Shown piece by piece: positions 37,908 through 46,443 of a DNA stretch of 64,000 nucleotides; positions within the stretch are counted from its first letter, which is position 1, and the number at the start of each line of letters is the position of its first letter. The stretch is taken from the NCBI GenBank assembly GCA_002280515.1, contig NCEA01000010.1, positions 124,001 to 188,000 on the forward strand. Direction: 5' to 3'. Both the position numbers and the translations under genes were made by a program. Below the pieces are notes generated by a model that was not told the origin of the DNA, searched no databases, and saw only the letters and a program-made list of their open reading frames with translations. This DNA is from Rhodobacterales bacterium 32-67-9. GTDB taxonomy: Bacteria; Pseudomonadota; Alphaproteobacteria; Rhodobacterales; Rhodobacteraceae.

Positions 37908-39169
37908 CAGCCGGCAACCCGCCCCAGCACCAGCGAGGCATTGGTGCCGCCAAATCCGAACGAATTCGACAGCGCCACGTGGATCTCTCGCTTGACCGCC
38001 TTGTTGGGGGCGAGGTCGAGCTTCGGGGCGACCGCCGGATTGTCGAGGTTGATCGTCGGCGGCGCGATCTGGTCGCGGATCGCCAGCACGCAGAAGATCG
38101 CCTCGACCGCGCCGGCTGCCCCCAGAAGGTGACCGATCGCCGATTTCGTCGACGACATCGTCGCCTTGGCCGCCGCATTGCCCATCAGCCGCTCCACCGC
38201 GCCCAGCTCGATCGTGTCGGCCATGGTCGAGGTGCCGTGGGCATTGATGTAGTCGATCTGGTCCGGCGTGATCCCGGCGCGCTTCAGCGCCGCCTGCATC
38301 GAGCGGAACCCGCCCTCGCCATCCTCCGACGGCGCGGTGATGTGATAGGCGTCGCCCGACAGGCCGTAGCCCAGCACCTCGGCGTAGATCCTGGCACCCC
38401 GCGCCTTGGCGTGCCCGTATTCCTCAAGCACGACGCAGCCGGCGCCCTCGCCCATGACGAACCCGTCGCGGTCGGCATCATAGGGACGGCTCGCCTTGGT
38501 CGGATCGTCGGCGCGCTTGGTCGAAAGCGCCTTGCAGGCGTTGAACCCGGCGATCCCGATCTCGCTGATCGGGCTTTCGGCCCCGCCCGCGACCATCACG
38601 TCGGCATCGCCCCACTGGATCAGCCGCGCCGCGTCGCCGATGGCGTGGGCGCCGGTCGAACAGGCCGTGACCACCGCATGGTTAGGCCCCTTGAACCCGT
38701 AGCGGATCGACACCTGCCCGGAGATCAGGTTGATCAGCGCTCCCGGAATGAAGAACGGCGAAACCCGCTTCGGCCCGCGTTCCTTGATGAGAACCGCGGT
38801 CTCGGCAATCGAGGTCAACCCGCCGATGCCCGATCCGATCATCACGCCGGTGCGCAGCTTCTCCTCCTCGGTCGGCGCGTCCCAGCCGGCATCCTTTACC
38901 GCCTGATCGGCGGCGGCCATGCCGTAAAGGATGAAATCGTCGACCTTGCGCCGGTCCTTCGGCTCCATCCAGTCATCGGGATTGAAGGTGCCGTCCGAAC
39001 CGTCGCCAAAGGGAATCTCGCAGGCATAGGTCGTGACCACGTTCGACGTGTCGAACCGCGTGATCGGTCCGGCGCCCGACTGCCCGGCAATCAGCCGCTT
39101 CCAGGTCTCCTCGACCCCGCATGCGAGCGGCGTTACCATGCCCAGTCCGGTGATGACGACGCGCCTCAT
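37907..39169 (-). CDS. fabF: Beta-ketoacyl-ACP synthase II
   Basis: 420 residues from the ATG at 39169 (GGGGTGGG upstream). FabF condenses malonyl-ACP with acyl-ACP in fatty acid elongation. The catalytic triad is clear: Cys in VVTACSTGAHAIG, His in INAHGTSTMADTIEL, His in STKSAIGHLLGAAG; the C-terminus ends SFGFGGTNASLVL. Five genes separate... it from fabG; acpP, its carrier partner, lies 2 kb upstream with three unrelated genes between. Confidence 0.97.
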   Translation of the reverse strand: MRRVVITGLGMVTPLACGVEETWKRLIAGQSGAGPITRFDTSNVVTTYACEIPFGDGSDGTFNPDDWMEPKDRRKVDDFILYGMAAADQAVKDAGWDAPTEEEKLRTGVMIGSGIGGLTSIAETAVLIKERGPKRVSPFFIPGALINLISGQVSIRYGFKGPNHAVVTACSTGAHAIGDAARLIQWGDADVMVAGGAESPISEIGIAGFNACKALSTKRADDPTKASRPYDADRDGFVMGEGAGCVVLEEYGHAKARGARIYAEVLGYGLSGDAYHITAPSEDGEGGFRSMQAALKRAGITPDQIDYINAHGTSTMADTIELGAVERLMGNAAAKATMSSTKSAIGHLLGAAGAVEAIFCVLAIRDQIAPPTINLDNPAVAPKLDLAPNKAVKREIHVALSNSFGFGGTNASLVLGRVAG

Positions 39170-39263
39170 AGCCCACCCCAATCCTGCTTCGATCCGGGGT
39201 TTGATACACGGCTTGGGACGGGACGGGCAAGGCCCGTTCCCCCGCCCGGCGGCTCATCGCCGT

Positions 39264-40007
39264 TCAAATGAACTCGGCGACATGGGCCAGATCCGGCCGC
39301 GCCTCTTTCAGCGCCTCCTTCAGATCGACAGTGCGATTGAAAAGTGCCCGGCCCACGATCGCGCCCGACACCCCGCCCAAAAGCCTCAGCCGCGAGATAT
39401 CGTCGACGGTCCGCACGATGCCGCTCGCGATCACCGGCAGGTCGGTCCGCTCCGCCAAGGCCGAGATCAGGCCGAGCGCGGCATCGCTCTCGCTCGCGTC
39501 GGCCCCGACATCGGTGACGATGATCGCGGCAAAGGGCGTGCCCTTGAAACTGTCGAGGAAGCCTTCGGCGCTGTAGGCGCTCGCCTTCTTCCAGCCCTCG
39601 ATCATCACCTGCCCCTGCCTGACATCGACGGCCAGCACGATCTGATCGGGATGGCGCTCCGCCAGTTCCTTCACCAGATGCGGGTTCTGGGCGGCAAGCG
39701 TGCCGACCACGATGCGCCCGGCGCCAAGGTCGATCCATTCCTCGATCCGGTCGCGCGAGCGGAAACCTCCGCCGAGCTGCACCGGAATCCCCGCGCCCCG
39801 GATGATCCGCAGCACAAGATCGTGATTGGCATTGCTGCCGTTCACCGCGTCGAAATCGGTGACATGCATCCACTCCGCCCCGGCATGGGCGAATTCCTGC
39901 GCCTTGGCCACCGGATCGACATGCCAGATCGCCGGTTCCTCGATCCGTCCGCGTATCAGGCTCACACAGCGGCCGTTCTGCAGTTCGATGGTCGGATAGA
40001 TGATCAT
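39264..40007 (-). CDS. HisA-like TIM-barrel paralog with Glu in place of the catalytic Asp
   Basis: 247 residues, full HisA length. MIIYPTIELQNGRCVSLIRG, VTDFDAVNG, IPVQLGGGFRSRDRIEEW, GRIVVGTLAAQNP, IVLAVDVRQG and PVIASGIVRTVDDI follow the HisA/HisF barrel. HisA has two acidic catalytic residues; the first (Asp8) is Glu8 here, the second corresponds to Asp128 and is kept. No other his gene is nearby. It may be a HisA paralog with a different substrate or an inactive relative. It lies 95 bases upstream of fabF. Confidence 0.8.
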   Translation of the reverse strand: MIIYPTIELQNGRCVSLIRGRIEEPAIWHVDPVAKAQEFAHAGAEWMHVTDFDAVNGSNANHDLVLRIIRGAGIPVQLGGGFRSRDRIEEWIDLGAGRIVVGTLAAQNPHLVKELAERHPDQIVLAVDVRQGQVMIEGWKKASAYSAEGFLDSFKGTPFAAIIVTDVGADASESDAALGLISALAERTDLPVIASGIVRTVDDISRLRLLGGVSGAIVGRALFNRTVDLKEALKEARPDLAHVAEFI

Positions 40008-40126
40008 GATCGCGCCTCCCTCTTTGTGCCGGCGCGGAGGATGCGGCCGAAGGCCATCACGCCCTTCCGCGATTCCTGTCGCCCCCCGAGTCTACGCCGC
40101 CCGCCGCCGAATCCCCAAAGCCATTT

Positions 40127-40498
40127 TCAGCGCAGCACGCCAAGACCTGCCCGGACGGCCGAATGAACGATCAGCGTCGCCCCCGCCGCCGCTACGATCC
40201 AGCCGAAAAACCAGAACCGCCCCGCAATCGCATCCTCGGCATAGGACGCCGCGAACCGCGCGGCACCAAGCTTCGCGGCCAGAAGGCCGATGCCCGCGAC
40301 GAGAGCGCCGACGATCAGCGCCCGACCGGCCGGAACCCACGACAGCGCCAGCCCCGCGACGACCCCCGCCAATGCGCCGATATAGCCGGTCTTCACCGCC
40401 CAGAACGGATGCGCCCCAAGGCGCTCGGCAATTCCCAGTCGCGCTGCCATTATGACGAGAAGCCCGGCCAACCCGGCCGATATGAGATTTCGCCACAT
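40127..40498 (-). CDS. Small membrane protein, four predicted helices
   Basis: 123 residues from the ATG at 40498; a longer frame lacks similarity. About four hydrophobic helices: SAGLAGLLVIMAARLG, TGYIGALAGVVAGLALSWV, RALIVGALVAGIGLLAAKL and WFFGWIVAAAGATLIVHSAV. No family recognised. The gene lies between the HisA-like and GNAT genes on the same strand. Confidence 0.65.
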   Translation of the reverse strand: MWRNLISAGLAGLLVIMAARLGIAERLGAHPFWAVKTGYIGALAGVVAGLALSWVPAGRALIVGALVAGIGLLAAKLGAARFAASYAEDAIAGRFWFFGWIVAAAGATLIVHSAVRAGLGVLR

Positions 40499-40544
40499 GC
40501 GCGCCGCCTCCTGCTGCCATCGGGCCACGCCCGCTGGCGCCGGG

Positions 40545-41069
40545 TCAAGACACGATATCGCGCGCGAGAAGCACCACCCGGTCGCCCAGATCCTCGGTCT
40601 CGCGGATCGGCCGGTAGCCGAGCCGCCCGGCAATCGCGAAAGAGGCGGCGTGGCCGACCTCGATCATCGCCCGGCTCTGCCGGCCGAAAGGCTGCGCGTC
40701 GAACCAGCGATGCGCGGCCGTCACCGCCTCGCGGCCATAACCCTGCCCGTGAGCACCGGCGGTCAGCACCCAGCCCGCCTCCGGCGCGTCATCGAAATCG
40801 GCGCCAAGCCCACGCATCCCGGTGAAAAATCCGGTCTGGCCAAGCAGCGCGCCGTCGGTCTTGCGGATGATCCCCCACTGGCCGAACCCTTCGATGGCCC
40901 AACTGCCGGCGATCCGCAGGAACACCGCCCAGCTTTCCGAAACCGGCCGCGGCTTGCCGCCGATGAAGCGGACCACCTCCGGCTCCTGCCAGATCGCCGC
41001 CATCGCCGGGAAATCCTCCCGCACCATGGCGCGCAGCACCAGCCGCTCGGTCTCGATCAGCGGAATCAT
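40545..41069 (-). CDS. GNAT acetyltransferase, RimJ/RimL type
   Basis: 174 residues: ETERLVLRAMVREDFPAMA, WGIIRKTDGALLGQTGFF, EAGWVLTAGAHGQGYGREAVTAAHRWFDA (cited by AHGQGYGREAVTAAHRW, the acetyl-CoA loop), and LGYRPIRET. Such proteins acetylate amino groups of proteins or small molecules with acetyl-CoA. Substrate unknown. It lies just after acpP. Confidence 0.88.
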   Translation of the reverse strand: MIPLIETERLVLRAMVREDFPAMAAIWQEPEVVRFIGGKPRPVSESWAVFLRIAGSWAIEGFGQWGIIRKTDGALLGQTGFFTGMRGLGADFDDAPEAGWVLTAGAHGQGYGREAVTAAHRWFDAQPFGRQSRAMIEVGHAASFAIAGRLGYRPIRETEDLGDRVVLLARDIVS

Positions 41070-41087
41070 CAGCCTCGCTCCAAATGC

Positions 41088-41116
41088 AAAACGGCGCCCC
41101 CTATGGGGACGCCGCT
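41088..41116 (-). terminator. Terminator after acpP
   Basis: On the minus strand GCGGCGTCCCC, loop ATA, GGGGGCGCCGT is followed by TTTTGC. It lies 25 bases after the acpP stop and just before the GNAT start, so acpP mostly ends here. Confidence 0.75.
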
Positions 41117-41141
41117 TCGAAAACCGGTCGCGCGACCCCGC

Positions 41142-41375
41142 TCAGGCGGCTTCGGTAATGAACTTCACCGCGTCGCCGAAGGTCTGGATGGTCTCGGCGG
41201 CATCGTCCGGAATCTCGATCCCGAACTCTTCCTCGAAGGCCATGACCAGTTCGACGGTGTCAAGGCTGTCGGCGCCGAGGTCGTCGATGAACGAGGCGCT
41301 CTCGGTCACCTTGTCCTCTTCCACGCCCAGATGCTCGACGACAATTTTCTTCACGCGATCTGCGATGTCGCTCAT
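41142..41375 (-). CDS. acpP: Acyl carrier protein
   Basis: 77 residues, acidic. The Ser that takes the phosphopantetheine arm is in [15 protein letters not shown], followed by [16 protein letters not shown]. The AAGAAAATTGT helix start [16 protein letters not shown] is typical. It carries growing chains for FabD, FabG and FabF encoded around it. Confidence 0.98.
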   Translation of the reverse strand: MSDIADRVKKIVVEHLGVEEDKVTESASFIDDLGADSLDTVELVMAFEEEFGIEIPDDAAETIQTFGDAVKFITEAA

Positions 41376-41557
41376 GTCAAATCCTCATTTTCGCGGACTG
41401 TCCCGCTTCCTGGTCCCTTGCTCTCATCGAGCGGCTCAGACCCCGCTCAAAGCGAAGGCCGCCGGAAAGGAAACCCTCCATCCCGGCACGTCGCCGCCGC
41501 CTATAGCACAGTCTAATCCCGAGGCAAACGCTTTCGCAACGTGTGTTTCAGCCCGGC

Positions 41558-42295
41558 TCAGACCATGTCCATGCCGCCGTTCACATGCAGCGTCGCGCCG
41601 GTGACATAGGCGGCCTCCGGACTGGCGAGATACAGCGCCGCCGCGGCGATTTCCTCCGGCGCGCCCATGCGGCCCGCCGGGATCTGCGCCGAAATCCGCG
41701 CCTTCTGCTCGTCGTTCAGCTTGTCGGTCATCGCGGTCGCGATGAAGCCGGGGGCGACGCAATTCACCGTGATGCCGCGGCTCGCTACCTCGTGCGCCAG
41801 GGATTTCGACATGCCGGTGATGCCGGCCTTGGCCGCGCAGTAATTGCCCTGGCCGGGATTGCCGGTGGTGCCGACGATCGAGGTCACGTTGACGATCCGG
41901 CCCCAGCGCGCCTTCATCATGCCGCGCAAGACCCCCCGGCAGAGCCGGAAGGTCGAGGTCAGGTTGACGTCGATGACCGACAGCCACTCCTCGTCCGACA
42001 TCCGCATGAAGAGGTTGTCGCGGGTGATCCCGGCATTGTTGACAAGGATATCGACCGATCCCATCGCCGCGACGGCATCCTTCGGCAGCGCCTCGACGGC
42101 GGCCGGGTCGGAAAGGTTGCAGGGCAGCACGAAGGCGCGCCCCCCGAGGTCCGCCGCAAGCTCTTGCAGCGGCGCCTCCCGCGTGCCCGACAGCCCGACC
42201 GTCGCGCCCGCGCCATGCAGGACCCGAGCGACGGCACCGCCAATACCGCCCGAGGCGCCCGTCACCAATGCCGCTTTCCCCGTCAGATCGAACAT
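41558..42295 (-). CDS. fabG: 3-oxoacyl-ACP reductase
   Basis: 245 residues. NADPH reduces 3-oxoacyl-ACP in fatty acid synthesis. Cofactor loop TGASGGIGGAVAR, NNAGITRDNLFMRMSDEEW (diagnostic of FabG), catalytic Ser in NVTSIVG, Tyr/Lys in NYCAAKAG and VTGATLHVNGGMDM at the end. GGAGC precedes the ATG. It lies between fabD and acpP. Confidence 0.97.
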   Translation of the reverse strand: MFDLTGKAALVTGASGGIGGAVARVLHGAGATVGLSGTREAPLQELAADLGGRAFVLPCNLSDPAAVEALPKDAVAAMGSVDILVNNAGITRDNLFMRMSDEEWLSVIDVNLTSTFRLCRGVLRGMMKARWGRIVNVTSIVGTTGNPGQGNYCAAKAGITGMSKSLAHEVASRGITVNCVAPGFIATAMTDKLNDEQKARISAQIPAGRMGAPEEIAAAALYLASPEAAYVTGATLHVNGGMDMV

Positions 42296-42306
42296 CGCCC
42301 GCTCCT

Positions 42307-42366
42307 TTTCTTCTGTTCAAAAATACCTCGGGTGGGGTCCGGGGAGGGCAGCGCCTTCCCCGGTCG
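42307..42366 (+). repeat. Dispersed intergenic repeat, copy D, between fabD and fabG
   Basis: TTCTTCTGTTCAAAAATACC followed by TCGGG and a GGGGAGGGC/GCCTTCCCC hairpin. It shares the opening block with copy B at 16687. Confidence 0.65.
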
Positions 42367-42368
42367 CC

Positions 42369-43298
42369 TCAATCCTTCGCCGCGACCACGTCCTCGGGCG
42401 TGCCGACCGCGCGGCACTCGGCCTCCTTCGCGATGCGCCGGATCATTCCCGACAGCGCCTTGCCCGCGCCGATTTCCCAGAACTCGGTCACGCCGTTCCC
42501 GGCCATCCATTCGACCGATTCCCGCCAGCGAACGGCGCCGGTCACCTGCTCGACCAGAAGCGTGCGGATCAGCGCCGGATCGGTGACCGGTCGGGCCCGC
42601 ACATTGGCCACGAGCGGCACCTTCGGCGCCTCGATCCGCACGTCGATCAGTGCATCGGCCATCGCGCGGGCGGCAGGCTCCATCAGCGCGCAATGGAAAG
42701 GGGCCGAGACCGGCAGCAGGATCGCGCGCTTGGCGCCCTTCGCCTTGGCGATCTCCAGCGCCCGCTCGACCGCGCCCCGGTGGCCCGACACCACGACCTG
42801 CGCCGGGTCGTTGTCGTTCGCCGCCTGGCAGACCTCGCCCGCGGCTGCCTCGGCGGCGACCGCCGACGCCGTCGCGAAGTCGAGCCCGAGCAGCGCCGCC
42901 ATCGCGCCGACGCCGACCGGCACCGCATCCTGCATCGCCTGCCCGCGCAACCGCAAGAGCCGCGCCGTGTCGGCAAGGCTCAGCGCCCCGGCCGCGCACA
43001 GCGCCGAATACTCGCCCAGCGAATGGCCCGCCACATAGGACGCGGTGGCGATGCCGATCCCCTCGGCCTCCAGCGCCCGGCAGGCCGCGATCGAGGTCGC
43101 CATGAGCGCCGGCTGGGCATTCTCGGTCAGTGTCAGCGCGTCCTGCTCGCCGTCCCAGATCAGCACCGAGAGCTTTTCACCAAGTGCCGCATCGACCTCC
43201 TCGAAGACCGCCTTCGACGCCGGATAGGCCTCGGCCAGGGCACGGCCCATGCCGATCACCTGCGCTCCCTGCCCCGGAAATACGAATGCGCGCGTCAT
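42369..43298 (-). CDS. fabD: Malonyl-CoA:ACP transacylase
   Basis: 309 residues from the ATG at 43298, which has a perfect GGAGGA; an upstream extension in frame is not used. It loads malonate on ACP. The nucleophile Ser is in VAGHSLGEYSAL, Gln in FVFPGQGAQVIGMG, His in SAPFHCALM and a C-terminal NGVTEFWEIGAGKALSG. First gene of the fabD-fabG-acpP cluster. Confidence 0.97.
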   Translation of the reverse strand: MTRAFVFPGQGAQVIGMGRALAEAYPASKAVFEEVDAALGEKLSVLIWDGEQDALTLTENAQPALMATSIAACRALEAEGIGIATASYVAGHSLGEYSALCAAGALSLADTARLLRLRGQAMQDAVPVGVGAMAALLGLDFATASAVAAEAAAGEVCQAANDNDPAQVVVSGHRGAVERALEIAKAKGAKRAILLPVSAPFHCALMEPAARAMADALIDVRIEAPKVPLVANVRARPVTDPALIRTLLVEQVTGAVRWRESVEWMAGNGVTEFWEIGAGKALSGMIRRIAKEAECRAVGTPEDVVAAKD

Positions 43299-43423
43299 GG
43301 TTCCTCCGTTCATCGCGAGTTTGTTACCGCATAGCCTGCCCGCCATTCCGGCGCAACGAAAAGGCCGGTGGACCGGTCCCGGCAACCCGCTAGACTGCGG
43401 CACGCATCCCGCCCGAGGCGCCC

Positions 43424-44176
43424 ATGACCGACAGACGCGAGCACAGGCGCGCCGGCAAGGCCGGTTCTTCCGGTTATGACCCGGTGGCGCGCGCGCTGCA
43501 CTGGCTGGCCGCGCTGGCGATCCTCGCCCTCATCGCGCTCGGCCTCGTCATGGTGCGTCTGCCGGCCACCGACGAGACCGAGGTGGCGCGGGTCTTCCGG
43601 GCCTATTCGATCCACAAGACCCTCGGCCTCGGCGTCCTCGCCCTCGCCGCCCTGCGGATCGGCTGGCGGTTCCGCCACCCCGGCCCCGGCCCGCTCCACC
43701 CCGACCGCCGGGCCGAGACCGCCCTCGCCCGGCTGGTGCACAACACGCTCCTCGGGGCGATGCTGGTGCTGCCGGTCTCCGGGGTTCTGCGCCATTCGGC
43801 GGCCCCCGGCTTCGCGCCGATCCTCTGGCCCTTGGGCCAGTCGCTGCCCTTCCTTCCGGCCGACGAGCGGCTGGCGCTGATCTTCGCCTCGGTCCACCAG
43901 GTCTCGGGCTGGCTCCTCTTCGCCGCGCTCGGCCTTCACCTTCTCGGCGTGGTAAAGCACCGGTTCATCGACCGCGACGCGACGCTCGCCCGGATGCTCA
44001 GCGGCACCGGCCCTCCCGTGCCCCCCGCCGGCCGTGCCATGGCGTCAGTGCTTGTCGCTGCCGCGCTTTGGGCCGCGGCCGTCCTCGCCGGCTACCTCCT
44101 CGCGCCGGAACCGGCCCCCGATCCCTTCGACCTCATCGCCCCGGCCGACGGCGCTGCACCGCCGCCGACCGACTGA
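43424..44176 (+). CDS. Cytochrome b561 family protein
   Basis: 250 residues with four core membrane helices and the haem His residues in VARALHWLAALAILA, YSIHKTLGLGVLAL, ARLVHNTLLGAML and SVHQVSGWLLFAALGLH. This is the bacterial b561 fold, which passes electrons between quinol and periplasmic partners. An extra helix (SVLVAAALWAAAVLAGYLL) and an acidic tail follow. It is divergent from fabD. Confidence 0.88.
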   Translation: MTDRREHRRAGKAGSSGYDPVARALHWLAALAILALIALGLVMVRLPATDETEVARVFRAYSIHKTLGLGVLALAALRIGWRFRHPGPGPLHPDRRAETALARLVHNTLLGAMLVLPVSGVLRHSAAPGFAPILWPLGQSLPFLPADERLALIFASVHQVSGWLLFAALGLHLLGVVKHRFIDRDATLARMLSGTGPPVPPAGRAMASVLVAAALWAAAVLAGYLLAPEPAPDPFDLIAPADGAAPPPTD

Positions 44177-44184
44177 TCGCGCGC

Positions 44185-44212
44185 TTGCATCCCGCGCCGG
44201 TTCCACTATAAG
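44185..44212 (+). promoter_or_regulatory. Candidate sigma-70 promoter for rpsF-rpsR-rplI
   Basis: TTGCAT at 44185-44190 and TATAAG at 44207-44212, separated by 16 bases, lie about 100 bases before rpsF, just after the cytochrome b561 stop. Confidence 0.5.
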
Positions 44213-44313
44213 GCCGCATCCTTCCGCATTCACGAAACCGGCGAAGCCTCTCGTGGCGGGGCGCGGAAGGCTCGATCCCGCCTATGAAGCCGCCTGAAAC
44301 GACAGGAGTATGC

Positions 44314-44712
44314 ATGCCGCTTTACGAGCATGTCCTCATCGCGCGTCAGGACCTTTCCAACGCGCAGGCCGAAGGCCTCATCGAACATTTCGGCACGGTC
44401 CTCGCGGATAACGGCGGCAAGGTCGTCGACAGCGAGTACTGGGGCGTCAAGACGATGGCCTACAAGATCAACAAGAACCGCAAGGGCCACTACGCCTATC
44501 TGCGCACCGACGCGCCCTCGGCCGCAGTTCTGGAGATGGAGCGTCTTGCCCGCCTGCATGACGACGTGATGCGCGTGATGTCGATCAAGGTCGACGCGCA
44601 CGAGGAAGGCCCCTCGGTCCAGATGCAGAAGCGTGACGAGCGTGGCGACCGCGGGGATCGCACTGATCGCGGTGATCGTGGCGACCGCCGCGATCGTGGC
44701 GACCGCCGTTGA
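44314..44712 (+). CDS. rpsF: 30S ribosomal protein S6
   Basis: 132 residues from the ATG at 44314 (AGGAG five bases upstream). YEHVLIARQDLS, WGVKTMAYKINKNRKGHYAYL and DDVMRVMSIKVDAHEE are S6 features. The C-terminus ends in an RGD-rich repeat tail from about residue 110 (RGDRGDRTDRGDRGDRRDRG), encoded by imperfect DNA repeats; charged S6 tails are usual, this one is unusually regular. First gene of rpsF-rpsR-rplI. Confidence 0.97.
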   Translation: MPLYEHVLIARQDLSNAQAEGLIEHFGTVLADNGGKVVDSEYWGVKTMAYKINKNRKGHYAYLRTDAPSAAVLEMERLARLHDDVMRVMSIKVDAHEEGPSVQMQKRDERGDRGDRTDRGDRGDRRDRGDRR

Positions 44713-44741
44713 TCAAAGGCTTGAGGAAAGGAACCTAACAC

Positions 44742-44969
44742 ATGGCGAACAAACCGTTTTTCCGCCGCCGCAAGGTCTGCCCCTTCTCGGGCGACAACGC
44801 GCCGAAGATCGACTACAAGGACGTCCGTCTTCTCCAGCGCTACATCTCCGAGCGCGGCAAGATCGTGCCCGCCCGCATCACCGCAGTCTCGGCCAAGAAG
44901 CAGCGTGAACTGGCCCGCGCCATCAAGCGCGCCCGCTTCCTCGCCCTGCTGCCCTATGCCGTGAAGTAA
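44742..44969 (+). CDS. rpsR: 30S ribosomal protein S18
   Basis: 75 residues: [31 protein letters not shown], and [26 protein letters not shown]18 binds 16S rRNA with S6. A conserved Cys in CPFSG is kept. It starts 29 bases after rpsF. Confidence 0.98.
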   Translation: MANKPFFRRRKVCPFSGDNAPKIDYKDVRLLQRYISERGKIVPARITAVSAKKQRELARAIKRARFLALLPYAVK

Positions 44970-44981
44970 GGAGACAGGAAC

Positions 44982-45560
44982 ATGCAAGTCATCCTTCTCG
45001 AACGCGTGGCCAAGCTTGGCCAGATGGGCGAAGTCGTCAAAGTCAAAGACGGCTACGCGCGCAACTTCCTGCTGCCGCAGGGCAAGGCGCTCAGAGCTTC
45101 CGAAGCCAATATCCAGAGCTTCGAGTCGCGCAAGGCCCAGCTTGAGACGCAGAACCTCGAGACCAAGAAAGAGGCCGAGTCCGTCGCCGCGAAACTCGAC
45201 GGTCAGACCTTCATCGTGATTCGCTCGGCCTCCGACGCCGGCGCGCTTTACGGTTCGGTCACGCCCCGCGACGCGGCCGATGCCGCGACGGCCGAGGGCT
45301 TCACCGTCGATCGCAAGCAGATCGTGCTGACCCGCCCGATCAAGGATCTCGGCATCCATTCGGTCGAAGTCGTGCTGCACCCGGAAGTGTCGGCGACGAT
45401 CAACCTGAACGTCGCCCGCTCGACCGAGGAAGCCGAACTTCAGGCTTCGGGCAAGTCGATCCAGGAACTGGCCGCCGAAGCCGAGGCCGAGGCGAATTTC
45501 GAGATCGCCGAGCTTTTCGACGATATCGGCGCGGCCAACGAGGGCGGCGAAGACCTCTGA
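44982..45560 (+). CDS. rplI: 50S ribosomal protein L9
   Basis: 192 residues, longer than the 150 of E. coli by an acidic C-terminal tail ([15 protein letters not shown]). [32 protein letters not shown] is the L9 signature (cited by [19 protein letters not shown]). It binds 23S rRNA at the L1 stalk base. It ends the ribosomal operon before a clear terminator. Confidence 0.97.
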   Translation: MQVILLERVAKLGQMGEVVKVKDGYARNFLLPQGKALRASEANIQSFESRKAQLETQNLETKKEAESVAAKLDGQTFIVIRSASDAGALYGSVTPRDAADAATAEGFTVDRKQIVLTRPIKDLGIHSVEVVLHPEVSATINLNVARSTEEAELQASGKSIQELAAEAEAEANFEIAELFDDIGAANEGGEDL

Positions 45561-45586
45561 TCCGACCCGGATCGCCACGAACCAGA

Positions 45587-45620
45587 CCGCGCCGGCCCCC
45601 TCCGGCGCGGTTTTTCTTTT
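45587..45620 (+). terminator. Rho-independent terminator after rplI
   Basis: CCGCGCCGG, six-base loop, CCGGCGCGG, then TTTTTCTTTT; a classic stem and U tract 27 bases after rplI. Confidence 0.93.
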
Positions 45621-45749
45621 CCCGGCGGCCAAAAAGCCGTGGCCACGCCGACAAAACCGTCCGCCTGCCCGTAACGGTTGCATGCCAGTCCATTCATCGT
45701 CAAAAGGGGCGCGGGCGCCAACGCCCGCTGACTCGGGACCCCGCGCCAC

Positions 45750-46442
45750 ATGTCCATGCTCTCGACCTTCATCAAGCCGATGCACCGCGAAGGCTACAGG
45801 TTCGTCGCGATCTTCGCCGCCGTGACGCTGGTGCTGTTCTGGATCGCCGACCCGCTCGGCTGGATCGGGGTCGGCCTCACCGTCTGGTGCTACTACTTCT
45901 TCCGCGATCCGCCCCGGGTGACGCCGACGCGCGAAGGGCTGATCGTCTCGCCCGCCGACGGCATCGTGCAGATGATCGGCAGATACGCTCCGCCGGAAGA
46001 GCTTGGGCTCGGCTCCGAACCGATGACCCGCGTCGCGGTCTTCATGAACGTCTTCAACTGCCACGTGAACCGTGCGCCGATCGCCGGCCGGGTGGAAAAG
46101 ATCGCCTACCGGCCGGGCAAGTTCCTCAACGCCTCGCTCGACAAGGCGAGCGTCGACAATGAACGCAACGGCCTCACTATCCGCATGGACGACGGGCGCG
46201 CCATCGGCGTGGTGCAGATCGCCGGCCTCGTCGCACGGCGCATCGTCTGCGAGGTGGCCGAAGGGAAGGCGCTGCTGACCGGCGAGCGTTTCGGCATGAT
46301 CCGCTTCGGCTCGCGCCTCGACGTCTACCTGCCCGAAGGCGTGGAGCCCCTCGTCGCGGTCGGGCAGTCGACCATTGCCGGCGAAACCGTGCTTGCCGAT
46401 CTCGGCTCGACCGAAGCCGCCCGCCTCGGGGCAACCCGGTAG
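45750..46442 (+). CDS. psd: Phosphatidylserine decarboxylase (short proenzyme form)
   Basis: 230 residues, the length of the short PSD type found in alphaproteobacteria. A hydrophobic N-terminus ([16 protein letters not shown]) is followed by [20 protein letters not shown] and the self-cleavage site in [15 protein letters not shown], where Ser becomes the pyruvoyl group. It makes phosphatidylethanolamine from phosphatidylserine at the inner membrane. pssA starts one base after the stop. Confidence 0.95.
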   Translation: MSMLSTFIKPMHREGYRFVAIFAAVTLVLFWIADPLGWIGVGLTVWCYYFFRDPPRVTPTREGLIVSPADGIVQMIGRYAPPEELGLGSEPMTRVAVFMNVFNCHVNRAPIAGRVEKIAYRPGKFLNASLDKASVDNERNGLTIRMDDGRAIGVVQIAGLVARRIVCEVAEGKALLTGERFGMIRFGSRLDVYLPEGVEPLVAVGQSTIAGETVLADLGSTEAARLGATR

Positions 46443-46443
46443 G

